A DNA stretch of 64,000 nt from Umbilicaria muhlenbergii (taxonomy: Eukaryota; Ascomycota; Lecanoromycetes; Umbilicariales; Umbilicariaceae). The notes beneath the pieces are model-generated. The model had not been told where the DNA came from, did not search any database, and was given only the letters and a program-made list of their open reading frames with translations. The stretch lies in the NCBI GenBank assembly GCA_000611775.1, contig KK106984.1:3697341-3761340 (forward strand). Direction: 5' to 3'. This document shows positions 20,859 to 30,566 of this stretch, one piece after another. Every line of letters starts with the position of its first letter. Position 1 is the stretch's first letter. Made by a program: the position numbers and the translations under genes.

Positions 20859-22046
20859 ATGATGGCAAACACGAATTTCAAATGTCGATGGGCATTTGTC
20901 TCCATCTCCACCATCGCAGCAACTTTCATCGCCGACCTTTTACTGCCACGAGACGAATCAGACCCAATTAGCCACGAGCTAGTCGCTGTCTCTACCACAG
21001 GTTCGAAAGAGCGTGCTTCGAAATGGCTAGACGACAACAAAGTACCCAATACCTCAGGTGTACAAATCTATAACTCCTTCGAGGATATGATGAAGAGTGG
21101 CGGTTTCGACTGTGTCTACGTCTCTTCGCCGCACACCGTACACTACGAGCATTGTCTCGCAGCCATCAAGAACAAACGCGACGTCCTAGTGGAAAAGCCC
21201 GCAACAATGAACCGCCCACAGTATGAGAAGCTGTGTGCCGCTGCAAAGGAGCATGGGGTGGTGCTGATGGAGGCTATATGGACTCGATACCTTCCAGCGA
21301 CGCGGTATTTACAGGAGACACTTCTTGCACAGATAGGCCATGTGAAGCGAATATTTTCCGACTTCTCCTTCCCCATTGTGGGACCCGAACTACCAGCTTC
21401 ATCCAGGTTCTTGGACAAGCGAGCTGGTGCTGGGGCAATCCTGGATATGGGTGCTTATTCGTTCACATGGGTTGATGTAGTCTTCAATTCTTTTCCCTCC
21501 GCATCACAGTCGACAGACCGCGTCGTTCACGCCAGCTGCATTCCTTACACCGCCGGCATCAAAGAACCCGTCGACGATATCAACACTGTAATCATGTCCC
21601 ATTCCAATCCCTCCGATCCTAGTCCCGCCGTCTCCATCATCACAACCAGCTTGTCGCTCACCGGCTCATCGAAGCCATCCTTCGGGGACCGGCTCGGGGC
21701 GAAGAAAAGCGCGCCAAGCGTCAGGATTCAAGCGACCAATGCCGAAGTCTGTATTCCGTTCCCTATGATCCGTCCTCAGCAGCTATATATACAGTGGTAC
21801 AGTCGGGACAAGCTGAACGAGAAGGGGTTCGAGACGGAGGAGGTAATTGAGAAGCCAGTGGAGCGAGGATGGGGTATGTGGTACCAGGCGGATGTGATTG
21901 CGAAGGCTGTGCACGAGAGACAGGGCAAGCCTCGAGGAGAAGGGCTGGTTATTGGCGGTGAGGACAGTCTGCGTGTGCTGGGCTGGATAGACGATGCGAG
22001 GAAGATGGCGGGGATCAACTACGGGCCTGAACTTGAGAAATCATAG
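20859..22046 (+). CDS. Gfo/Idh/MocA-family NAD(P)-dependent dehydrogenase (D-xylose 1-dehydrogenase / dihydrodiol dehydrogenase type)
   Basis: Single exon, 395 aa; Met1 and Met2 are adjacent start options. The N-terminal Rossmann region is followed by YVSSPHTVHYEH (87-98), EKP (112-114), LMEAIWTRYLP (about 135-145) and GAILDMGAYSFTW. This arrangement matches fungal NADP-dependent D-xylose dehydrogenases and animal dimeric dihydrodiol dehydrogenases. Oddly, the glycine-rich turn expected after the first strand (GIxATGxIA in relatives) reads AFVSISTIA (12-20), with no glycine, so cofactor binding may be altered or compensated. It is divergent from a polyol-type SDR, consistent with a small pentose/polyol module. 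Confidence 0.88.
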   Translation: MMANTNFKCRWAFVSISTIAATFIADLLLPRDESDPISHELVAVSTTGSKERASKWLDDNKVPNTSGVQIYNSFEDMMKSGGFDCVYVSSPHTVHYEHCLAAIKNKRDVLVEKPATMNRPQYEKLCAAAKEHGVVLMEAIWTRYLPATRYLQETLLAQIGHVKRIFSDFSFPIVGPELPASSRFLDKRAGAGAILDMGAYSFTWVDVVFNSFPSASQSTDRVVHASCIPYTAGIKEPVDDINTVIMSHSNPSDPSPAVSIITTSLSLTGSSKPSFGDRLGAKKSAPSVRIQATNAEVCIPFPMIRPQQLYIQWYSRDKLNEKGFETEEVIEKPVERGWGMWYQADVIAKAVHERQGKPRGEGLVIGGEDSLRVLGWIDDARKMAGINYGPELEKS

Positions 22047-22795
22047 ATTTAATGTCCAAGAAATATCCAGATTTCTTTCCAACTCTTCGTCTCGGACATG
22101 GGACCTCGCTATATTTAGTGAACGTTTTGAGGAAGCACAGCACGCAGTCCTCAGCCACGCCTTTGAAAATGCTCGGCGGACCAGACTCTTAATTCATCTT
22201 GTATTTGCCTATGATGCCCTGGCGATACTTGCCGGGTTATCTCCGGATAGCAATCCGCAGCAGAACTTAGGAGGCTCGTGGATTCGTGGACTCGTGGCAT
22301 ACTCCACACACCCTACCTTGCAACTCTAAGTCATGCTTTCTGGAAGCCGGGTCAATGTACTCTGACGCTCTCCGCATATCTAACCGACTTGCCGTGGGGT
22401 TCTATATGGATGCGGCGGTGGGCAGAGATGAGCAGCTCTTGAGAGGAGTATAGTAAAGTGTTCCCTTGAACAAGATTGCCTCCTTTTGATTAGAGAGTGA
22501 CCATGGGAATCTTTAGGCGCAGAAAATGGAGATGCTGTTATAGGACATTGGACATCATTATCCGTCATAATTGGCAGTTAATCGAGAATTCAACTCGTTT
22601 GTTTCGATGCCATCGGACAACATGGTCTCATCCGCAGCTGCTCCCGCCATGGTCGCTCGATGTCATACTGCATCTGTGGCAGGTTGGGCGACCGTAGAAT
22701 TTCAAGCTCCAAAATGGCCACACTTCTATCGAGCCCAGCCCATAAGCTCTCCCTATGGCAGGATCCTCCCCAGTAACCTTTAATACAGGGCAACG
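22047..22795. other. intergenic region
   Basis: 749 bp with no supportable gene. It must hold the promoter of the syntaxin gene. Confidence 0.5.
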
Positions 22796-24066
22796 ATGAC
22801 AGATATCGCGCCATCTTTCAATGAGGCGTTGAAGAAGTACGACGCGCACATTGACACGTCGCGGCGCAAACGCTCCAAAACAACGGATGAGTTCCTCCAA
22901 GAAGCCTACAGAATAGTGTGTCCTGATCAGCTTCACGTCTCTCATGTACCCCTACTTACAAGGTGATTTCAGAATGCCCACATATCCTCCCTCCACGACT
23001 ACCTCCGCTCCATCCGCCAATCCTACCTCTCCGCCTCCAAACCCCCGCAGCGCCATTACCTCTCCCGCAGCAACTCCTTCCAACCCCAACACCACCATCC
23101 AGACACATCCCGAGACCACAAATACCTAACCGACGCCCAACGCGACGACATCGACGCCCACTCCAAACAGAACCTCCGCAACCTCAATGCCGCTATCCGC
23201 CAGCTCGCCGACGCGGAACAATTACGGCAGGATACCATCACGAGGCTAGCACAGAACAAGCGAGCGCGGCAGGGTCTGGGGGCTTTGGGGAGATGGGCGG
23301 CGGGTGGGGTGTTGGGTGGAGCGAAGGAGAAGAAGAGTCCGGAAGAGGAGCTGGAGGAGGCCAGACAGAATACGATCAAGATGCATCGGGAAAGCGTGAT
23401 CTGGTATCTACGGCGGAAATTGGAGGAAGCGGGGGAGGTGCAGAGGGGAATGATGGAGGTGAGGCTGGAGAGGGAGATGGAGAGGAGTAAGAGTATGCTG
23501 TATAAGACGAGAGGGAGTACGGGCGTGAGTGGCTCTTCAATTCCGGGGATTGAGAGTCCTACGGTGGGAGGAATGAATGGGTATGGAGATGGGGCTATGG
23601 GGGCCGGAGGAGGATACAGGGCCGGAAAGGCCGCGCAGATGGAGGAGGCGGATAGGAGGGAGATTGAGCAGCAGTTGAGTCCGGAGCAGCTGCAACTTTT
23701 CGCGCAGGAGAACAATGAAATGTTGAAGATGTACGAGGACCAGTTGGATCAGATCCGGTAAGTCACCCTTGAGTACGGAGGTGTGCAATGGCTGCAACGA
23801 CTCAACGGCTGATATGGTTATACAGGACTGCGGAACGTTCCATGATCGAAATCTCCGAACTCCAGACCACTTTGGCGGCCAATCTGGATATCCAAGCCGC
23901 GCAGATCGATCAATTGGCAGCGGATTCGTTCAGCACGCAGGAGAATGTTGGGGGTGGTAACAAGGAGTTGAAGAGGGCGGTGGAGAGGAAGAGTACGGCG
24001 AGGATGGTGTTCTTTGCGTCGTGTGGGCTCAGTCTGTTCTTGATTGGGTGGGATTTATTGATATAG
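22796..24066 (+). CDS. UFE1: syntaxin-18/Ufe1-type t-SNARE of the endoplasmic reticulum
   Basis: Exons 22796-22915, 22973-23757 and 23826-24066; 381 aa. The N-terminal Syntaxin-18 region begins MTDIAPSFNEALKKYDA. A regulatory helical region follows, then a Gly-rich linker near residues 225-250. The SNARE motif (about 290-360) spans the second intron and includes ISELQTTLAANLDIQAAQID. The tail anchor is MVFFASCGLSLFLIGWDLL with no residues after it beyond Ile. In yeast Ufe1 acts in retrograde Golgi-to-ER fusion with Use1, Sec20 and Sec22; the role here is by family. The first donor is GTGTGT, and it is fixed by the reading frame and the homology of the next exon. Confidence 0.9.
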
Positions 24067-24544
24067 GGTTTGATCACTGTACAGTGTTACTTGAGTTTAC
24101 CGGCGGTTGGCGCCAATCAGCGACGGTCTATCCATCTACACGGTCGTAGGGAACTTAGCCAAATAATGCCAGAGAGCCCTCATTGGAATTCAGCTCAGAT
24201 CATTAGGCAGTGTCTACGAGAGATGGCGAAGGACCTTAGCCCGTTCCAGGCATGTGAAGGGTTGAAGCCACCAATAATGGCGGACGAGGCTCTCGTGAAC
24301 CTTGCACCTCGTGCCGCGGGTGACCTCAATATCAACGCCTGGACCAATCGATCATCTTTAACCTCGGTCCCCGAAGTCCTGCAGAATATATCTCTATCGC
24401 ATTTCATCCAGGCCAGCTTCATACTCATTGATCCCTCGTGTACTAATCAAAACATCGAACGCACACACGCTTCGTGGGGTATCCATTTTCTCCACCCCCG
24501 CATCCATGCCGTAACCGGCGCGCCTACACCGCCTCTTCCTCGCC
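24067..24544. other. intergenic region
   Basis: 478 bp between the syntaxin stop and the aminotransferase start, on the same strand. The long plus-strand frame here is a shadow. It should contain the aminotransferase promoter. Confidence 0.5.
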
Positions 24545-26191
24545 ATGTCCCCATCCGACCCAACCTCACCTCCCAAATCCTCCTCCCCAAACTCAAAATC
24601 AGCAACCCGCCTCGCTCACATCGCCGCCCACATGGCCAACTCAAGCACTTCGGTGGGCATGGGACCCACCGCCTTCACGGCCGAAAATGTGCCTCAAGCG
24701 CCCGAAGACCCGCTGTTCGGGCTAATGGCTGCGTATCGCAAGGACACTTTTGAGAAGAAGGTCGACTTGGGTATTGGGGCGTATAGAGATGATAACGCGA
24801 AGCCGTGGGTTTTGCCTGTGGTGAAGAAGGTGAGTTGAGACTTTTGGGGAGAAGGTAGGAAATAAAGAGGGAGGGGAGAAGGCAGCAGAGAGTGAAATAA
24901 GGGGATGGAGGCCAGATGGGGTGGTATTGAGGCGGAGACAGGAAACAGGCTTTGAAGGAAGAGAAGGGAACATGGAATGGTGGAAAGGCCAGAGGATGTT
25001 TTGGAAACAGGGGCTGATCATATTCCCCACAGGCCGACGAGATCCTCCGCAACGACCCGAATCTCAACCACGAATACCTCCCCATCGCCGGCCTCCCCGA
25101 CTTCACCAGCGCAGCACAGAAACTCATCCTCGGCGCCGACAGCCCCGCGATAAAAGAGAAGCGCGTACGTCCCCTCCTCCCCTTCCCCTCTCCTTCCCCT
25201 TTCCACCCCTCCCCCCCCTCTAAACTCCCTCCCAACTCCCTCCCAGGTAACAACCCTGCAAACCATCTCCGGCACCGGCGCCGTCCACCTCGGCGGCCTC
25301 TTCCTCCAAAAATTCCTCCCCCGCCCCTCCTCCCAACCCATCTACGTCTCCTCCCCCACCTGGGCCAACCACCACCAGATCTTCACCAACGTCTCCCTCC
25401 CCCTCGCATCCTACCCCTACTTCAGCGCCTCGACGAAAATGCTCGATTTCTCCGGCATGCTCTCCGCCCTCTCCTCCGCGCCCCCGGGCAGCATCATCCT
25501 CCTGCACGCCTGCGCCCACAACCCCACCGGCGTCGACCCCACCCGCGACCAATGGACGCAGATCGCGCAGGTCGTGCGGGAGCGCAAGTTGTTCCCCTTC
25601 TTCGACTGCGCGTACCAGGGCTTCGCGTCCGGGGATCTGGAAAAAGACGCCTGGGCTATCCGCCACTTCGTCGCGCAGGGCTTCGAACTCTGCGTCGCGC
25701 AATCCTTCGCCAAGAACTTCGGCCTCTACGGCGAGCGCGCGGGGGCTTTCCATTTCGTCACGGGCCCGGGCCCGGACGCGCAGGATACCATCAGGCGCAT
25801 CGCGTCGCAGCTCGCCATCTTGCAGCGCAGCGAGATTTCGAACCCGCCGGCCTACGGGGCGAGGATCGCGAGTCTGGTCCTGAACGATGAGAAGTTGTTT
25901 GCGGAGTGGGAGGATAACCTGCGCACGATGAGTGGGCGGATTATCGAGATGAGGAGGGCGTTGAGGGGGAAGCTGGAGGAGTTGGGGACGCCGGGGGGGT
26001 GGAAACACATCACGGAGCAGATTGGCATGTTTAGTTTTACGGGGCTGAGCGAGGAGCAGGTGATGGCGTTGAGGGAGAAGAGACATGTTTATATGACGAA
26101 GAATGGGCGGATTAGTATGGCCGGGTTGAATACGGGGAATGTGGAGTATTTTGCGAAGGCGGTGGATGAGGTTGTGAGGGGGAGTGCGTGA
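24545..26191 (+). CDS. aspartate aminotransferase (class I, PLP-dependent)
   Basis: Exons 24545-24829, 25033-25164 and 25247-26191; 453 aa. Family signatures: VPQAPEDPLFGLMAAYRKD, VDLGIGAYRDD, HACAHNPTGVDPT (227-239), and the PLP lysine Lys295 in SFAKNFGLYGER. It interconverts aspartate/2-oxoglutarate and oxaloacetate/glutamate. The length is about 30-40 residues above a cytosolic enzyme. The N-terminal extension is Ser/Pro/Lys-rich, and an internal ATG at 24632 (MANSSTSVG) would give about 424 aa, so two start sites, perhaps giving two locations, are possible. Intron 1 is long (203 nt). The coding strand is very C-rich in exon 3, which creates long minus-strand shadow frames. Confidence 0.93.
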
Positions 26192-27077
26192 GGGATGGGA
26201 ACGAGTGGGGATGGGACGGGACGGGGGGAAGGGTAATGGAGGGATGGGGTGCATAGTTGGGTACACTTCTTTTGTGGAGTTGAAAAGCTGCGCTTAGACC
26301 AGATTGCTGTGGGACCATACTACTCAATTTTATGGATCTGAACGTCCAATATGTAGAGCAGTGGCTAGTATTGTTGTCGTATAAAGTGATATGAAGCCTT
26401 CCAAAGGTGCAGATGTTAACCTAGCTCATTGAGACGCCCAATCCTTTACTCCTCTGCCTTCGATAGAAAGAGAAAGCCTCAACGGCTCCCTTTCCCAACG
26501 GCTCCATCAGCTTCATTCACGGCTTGATGCTAACTCATTTCCACTCTCGGCTGTCTATCGCTTCGTCTTTCCATCACACATATGTTGTTAGACGCTCCCA
26601 GCCAAAGTGTCTTGTAGGCTACCGAGCAGATTGCAGAGCAACATAGTCTACGGCTTTTGGCCTTTGTTATACCCACCTCAAAGATTAGTGCATGGCGGAG
26701 CAGTGTTTCGTCTCGTCTGCACCTTTGCGGCGGTTGGAAATGAACGGATCTTTTGGTTACCTCTCCGACCGAAGCGATATGCTGAACAAAACCACTCCGC
26801 TGCATTGTCGAAACTCGAGACTCGCGGCACGGGTTAAGGGCACGGATTAAGAACAACTGTTTTGATACCTCAAGAAGATGTATAGCACTCCTGCCCGGGC
26901 GCTAAAGGTTGCGGAGCTGCCTGGGGATACAGCGTTCTCCTACTGCTGCTCCAGGGAGTTTGTCCCGTTGGATCACACCTCTGAGAGGTTGCCATAGCGG
27001 AAGTATAAGAGGATCTTCCCAAAGGATAGCCACAAACTGCCAACTTGGTAGAGCTAACCAGATCTAGTACCACCCCG
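26192..27077. other. intergenic region, tail-to-tail
   Basis: 886 bp between the convergent aminotransferase and Zn2Cys6 genes. No gene or repeat is recognised. Confidence 0.5.
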
Positions 27078-29276
27078 TCAAACATGGCCGCCCGAAGCTA
27101 AGGGTGAACACTCTGGCTGATCCAAGATAAGATTACCACTCCAATACAGCTGGTCGAAGCAATTTAAGTTTCCCCAGAACTCGTTGTCACCTTCGATGGA
27201 CGTGGGATCCATCTCCGACACATCCAGCCCATGGCCCTCCGGAAGACCATGGCCGTGCAGATGGCCAGACAATACGGCGGGATCACAGTAGCCTATAGGG
27301 GCAGGCTGCTGCTCGACTACTAGATCATTCTGTTTAGCTTGTGCATCAAAAGCGAACCCCCCGATATCTGTCTCTTCAACCAGCGCATCCAGATTGTATT
27401 TAATGATCCATTCGTGGATGGTATCGAGGCAAGAGTGTGCGCTTTTCCAGGCCACGCCCATCTCAGCCAATGCTTGCATGGTTTCCTGGAGCTTCTTGAC
27501 GGCTTCTTCATGGGTGCAGATTCCGGCATCTTGAAGATTAGATCCTTGACGCGGTTTGGTAGTCGCAACATTGATCACGTGGATGGTAGCGGCGGTAAAG
27601 ATGGCGTGCACGAGGGTGTTGACGTAGCGGCGGAGTGTGAATCGGTTCTTGTATTGCTTGATACACCGTGTTATGGCTAACGCAGATGTGGTGCAGGTTG
27701 TTAGAGGAGTGTCCTCTCCTGATATGGAGCCCGAGGACGCGAAGTTCTGATGACGTCGAGATCGAATGAAGGGGCGGAAAAGAAGTATGAGGGTGGTATG
27801 GTAGTACATATGTATATGGAGGACCATCGGTGGTGCTGTCGGCGATAATCTTGCGTATTGTGGAAGGGTGTTGTCCCATTCTAGCAGCTTCGTATGCAGA
27901 TCGCTGACGATGTCCATTTCTGCAGCTATTCTCTTCTTTGTGTAGACGTTGCGGACAACGCTCGCCTGTCGACTGACAAGCAAGCAGAGCTGCTTAAACA
28001 CACCAAGTTCGTGTGCAGTAGTAACATTCAGTTCAGGCGCTGCTGGACTTTCAACATTATTGTCGGTGTAAGAAACCCAAGGACGAAGCTCTGCTTGAGG
28101 ATTTGGGTCCGGAAGTCGAACCTCTTCTTCCACGTTCGAGTGTGGAAAGCTTTCAGGCCGCCCCAAATACGCAGTCCAACCTTTGTCGCTGACGAACGAA
28201 CCCCAGAACGTCAGAGCCCGCTCTTGGACGTCCTCATCGGACAGGTATCCCAGTTCGTGCAATTGTCTGGAATCAATATGAATGCCAAGGTCGAGTCCTA
28301 TCCGGAAACCAATACCAGCATAGAGCCAACCAGATCCGCGCTCGCGACCACAACCCGCTTCTCGGATACCCATCAGAACTAGGGCTTGACAAGTGGTAAG
28401 AGATGGTCGCTCTATCTCTTGCTCAAGTAGCTTCTTCGCTCTTACAAAGTAGACATCGCCTTGCCGCTCGTCTACGAGATCCGAGAATTGACAGCCTACC
28501 GAGAGCACCGCAGCCAGCAGCATGGGGGAGAAACATGGGCCACCAGAGTTCTCAAGATCTCGCAGAAATCTGTCGCGAGAGAACAGGTGGAAACTGGGAT
28601 GCTGCCAGGTGAAGTACAGTTGAATGAGGTGTCTCTCCAAGGGCGTCAAAACAACCACACTAAGCTCATCGGTGTACGGTGTTTTGGGCCAAGTTGATAA
28701 ATCCGAGCTAGATGATGGACTGACTGCGTTTGGATCATTGGATCCGCAAATGGGAGGAATGCGGGGGAGTAAGGTACTCATGAGATTCGAAGTTGGTCCA
28801 ACAGCTGATATGGCTCCCTTCTTGTCGACGTGCAAATGCGCCATTAGGTTTGTCATGTCCCTTAGAACATCCGAGTCCTCTCCAGGCTCCATGGAAGCAT
28901 ATGATTGCGATTCCGCATCTTGGGCTGGACTGGCGACAGCACCTTGTGGCTTTGCCTGCCTGCCCCGCTGCTGGCGGATTTGCTGAATGATCGTCTCCCT
29001 CACATTCAAGTCGGATTCGTCCAAAAGTTGGTCAAGAAGATCCTCGAGCGTCTTGATTCTGGTCTTCAGAGCATTGATGTACGCCTTTGAGGGCGTTTTC
29101 CTTGCATCAGCATCGAAATTGTATAGGCAAACTGTACCATGGGCCTGGCACGTGAGACAGGTAGGGAACGAGCCTTCACACTTGGACTTTCTTTTGCGGC
29201 AAGCGTAGCAAGCAGTAGAGATCTTCTTCCTTTGCTGGGACATTGGTCGCCCCGCAGCCGACGAAGGAGTGCTCAT
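27078..29276 (-). CDS. Zn(II)2Cys6 transcription factor with fungal-specific trans domain (732 aa)
   Basis: Single exon. The N-terminal binuclear zinc cluster is perfect: C23-X2-C26-X6-C33-X6-C40-X2-C43-X6-C50. A basic linker and a heptad-like dimerisation segment (about 67-95, INALKTRIKTLEDLLDQLL) follow. The middle homology region (about 205-480) has the usual LYFTWQHPSFHLFSRDRFL and GIGFRIGLDLGIH blocks. It is a DNA-binding activator or repressor, probably binding CGG-type half-sites as a dimer. The target genes are unknown; the MFS pump downstream of its promoter side and the upstream sugar or redox enzymes are candidates only by proximity. Confidence 0.93.
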   Translation of the reverse strand: MSTPSSAAGRPMSQQRKKISTACYACRKRKSKCEGSFPTCLTCQAHGTVCLYNFDADARKTPSKAYINALKTRIKTLEDLLDQLLDESDLNVRETIIQQIRQQRGRQAKPQGAVASPAQDAESQSYASMEPGEDSDVLRDMTNLMAHLHVDKKGAISAVGPTSNLMSTLLPRIPPICGSNDPNAVSPSSSSDLSTWPKTPYTDELSVVVLTPLERHLIQLYFTWQHPSFHLFSRDRFLRDLENSGGPCFSPMLLAAVLSVGCQFSDLVDERQGDVYFVRAKKLLEQEIERPSLTTCQALVLMGIREAGCGRERGSGWLYAGIGFRIGLDLGIHIDSRQLHELGYLSDEDVQERALTFWGSFVSDKGWTAYLGRPESFPHSNVEEEVRLPDPNPQAELRPWVSYTDNNVESPAAPELNVTTAHELGVFKQLCLLVSRQASVVRNVYTKKRIAAEMDIVSDLHTKLLEWDNTLPQYARLSPTAPPMVLHIHMYYHTTLILLFRPFIRSRRHQNFASSGSISGEDTPLTTCTTSALAITRCIKQYKNRFTLRRYVNTLVHAIFTAATIHVINVATTKPRQGSNLQDAGICTHEEAVKKLQETMQALAEMGVAWKSAHSCLDTIHEWIIKYNLDALVEETDIGGFAFDAQAKQNDLVVEQQPAPIGYCDPAVLSGHLHGHGLPEGHGLDVSEMDPTSIEGDNEFWGNLNCFDQLYWSGNLILDQPECSPLASGGHV

Positions 29277-30566
29277 CGATACCTTGAAGGTGCAGTTGCA
29301 TGGAAGTATCGACGGTGTCTCGACGGTGTCTCGACGGCTTTGAATCGAGACGACGTTGACAGGCGAGACAGCTCAGGTCAAGGCTCGGCTGTTCGGCGCT
29401 GCTGATCTAAAAATTCGAAAACTAAAATGTCGGTCCTCCTTGGCATCGAAGTGTCCCGGACATGGACGTGAACTCTAAACACCCGTGGCACAAGAGCCGC
29501 AGTCACGTGAGTCGAAGGGGCCTGCTTTGGCTCAGGTAGAGACTTGGCATCAAGAAGCCTGTCGACAGACTCGACACCGTGATTGGTCCGGCATAACGAA
29601 GATTCTCCGGTTCCCCATCAGGCCCATGCAGCTGGAAGCATCCGGACTCGGGCATTAGTTGTACGCGTCGCCACCAAGGGTCGAGCGCCGGGAGGGCAGC
29701 ATTTAACCAAGACCCACATTGTAAGTCTGGCACCCGCACTGGAATATGGAGCTCTCTGCCCCGAGTAGCGAATCTTCGATGCTGCCAGCGAACAAGAAAG
29801 TGTCAGTCTCCACCCATCATTAGCCCCGTGTACTTGTGAGGAAAAGCAAGTCCGACCTCCTCAATCTCGGAACGGAGGGGGTCCCCTTCCTTCACATTGC
29901 CCGGCTCAGCGTCTTTAAAGCCTCAGCTTGTTGTATGGTCCAAAGCCCGTCCGGTTGCACAAACATGAGCAGGCGTCGCTCTGACCGATGAGCATGCCCA
30001 CCGTTTCAAGGCTCTGCCGGTCTGAAGGTGACCAACCAGGCCTCTGAAGGGACCAGGAATTGTAACATCCTTGGCATAAGCAAGTCAGATATTCTTGCCA
30101 AGCCAACCCTTGGGACCGAGGCCTTGAAGAGCGGCACAAGTCTTCAGGGTATTCGTAAGAGTAGACGTGATATTAACGAGTATCACAGCCTGTTTGACTG
30201 GGAGATTCTCCACATCAGTCGGTCTCTGGCGAGTATTTCGGAAATGCTATGCATTCAGGAAACTTTGTTAATGATGGGGAGCAAAAGGCCATGGGACCTG
30301 TAGATTCTAGTCCAGTACGCGCAACCCGATTGACACTGTTACGAAATGAATGGCCGCCTAAGGTAACTTAGGGGATCTTACGGTAGCCGAGACCTGCGAC
30401 AGGAGTCAAGGCACGACGTAGAGGTGAACGAGGACGCCCATGTCATAGCAGACTAATTACAGTTGCTATATTTTTCAGTTGTGTGCCACTAATTTCAAAC
30501 AGTATATACCGTGGTATCATCCCAACGCCACCGCTATGCTAACAACAGTGACCGACTACCCCGCGA
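29277..30566. other. intergenic region
   Basis: 1.29 kb upstream of the Zn2Cys6 gene and downstream of the MFS gene. An 11-bp tandem repeat (TCGACGGTGTC) lies at 29309-29337. A 78-codon minus frame at 29503-29739 has no support. Confidence 0.55.

Noticed and set aside
29503-29739. 78-codon minus-strand ORF between the Zn2Cys6 and MFS genes
   Set aside because: It has some plausible-looking stretches but no start context, no splice partners and no family match.
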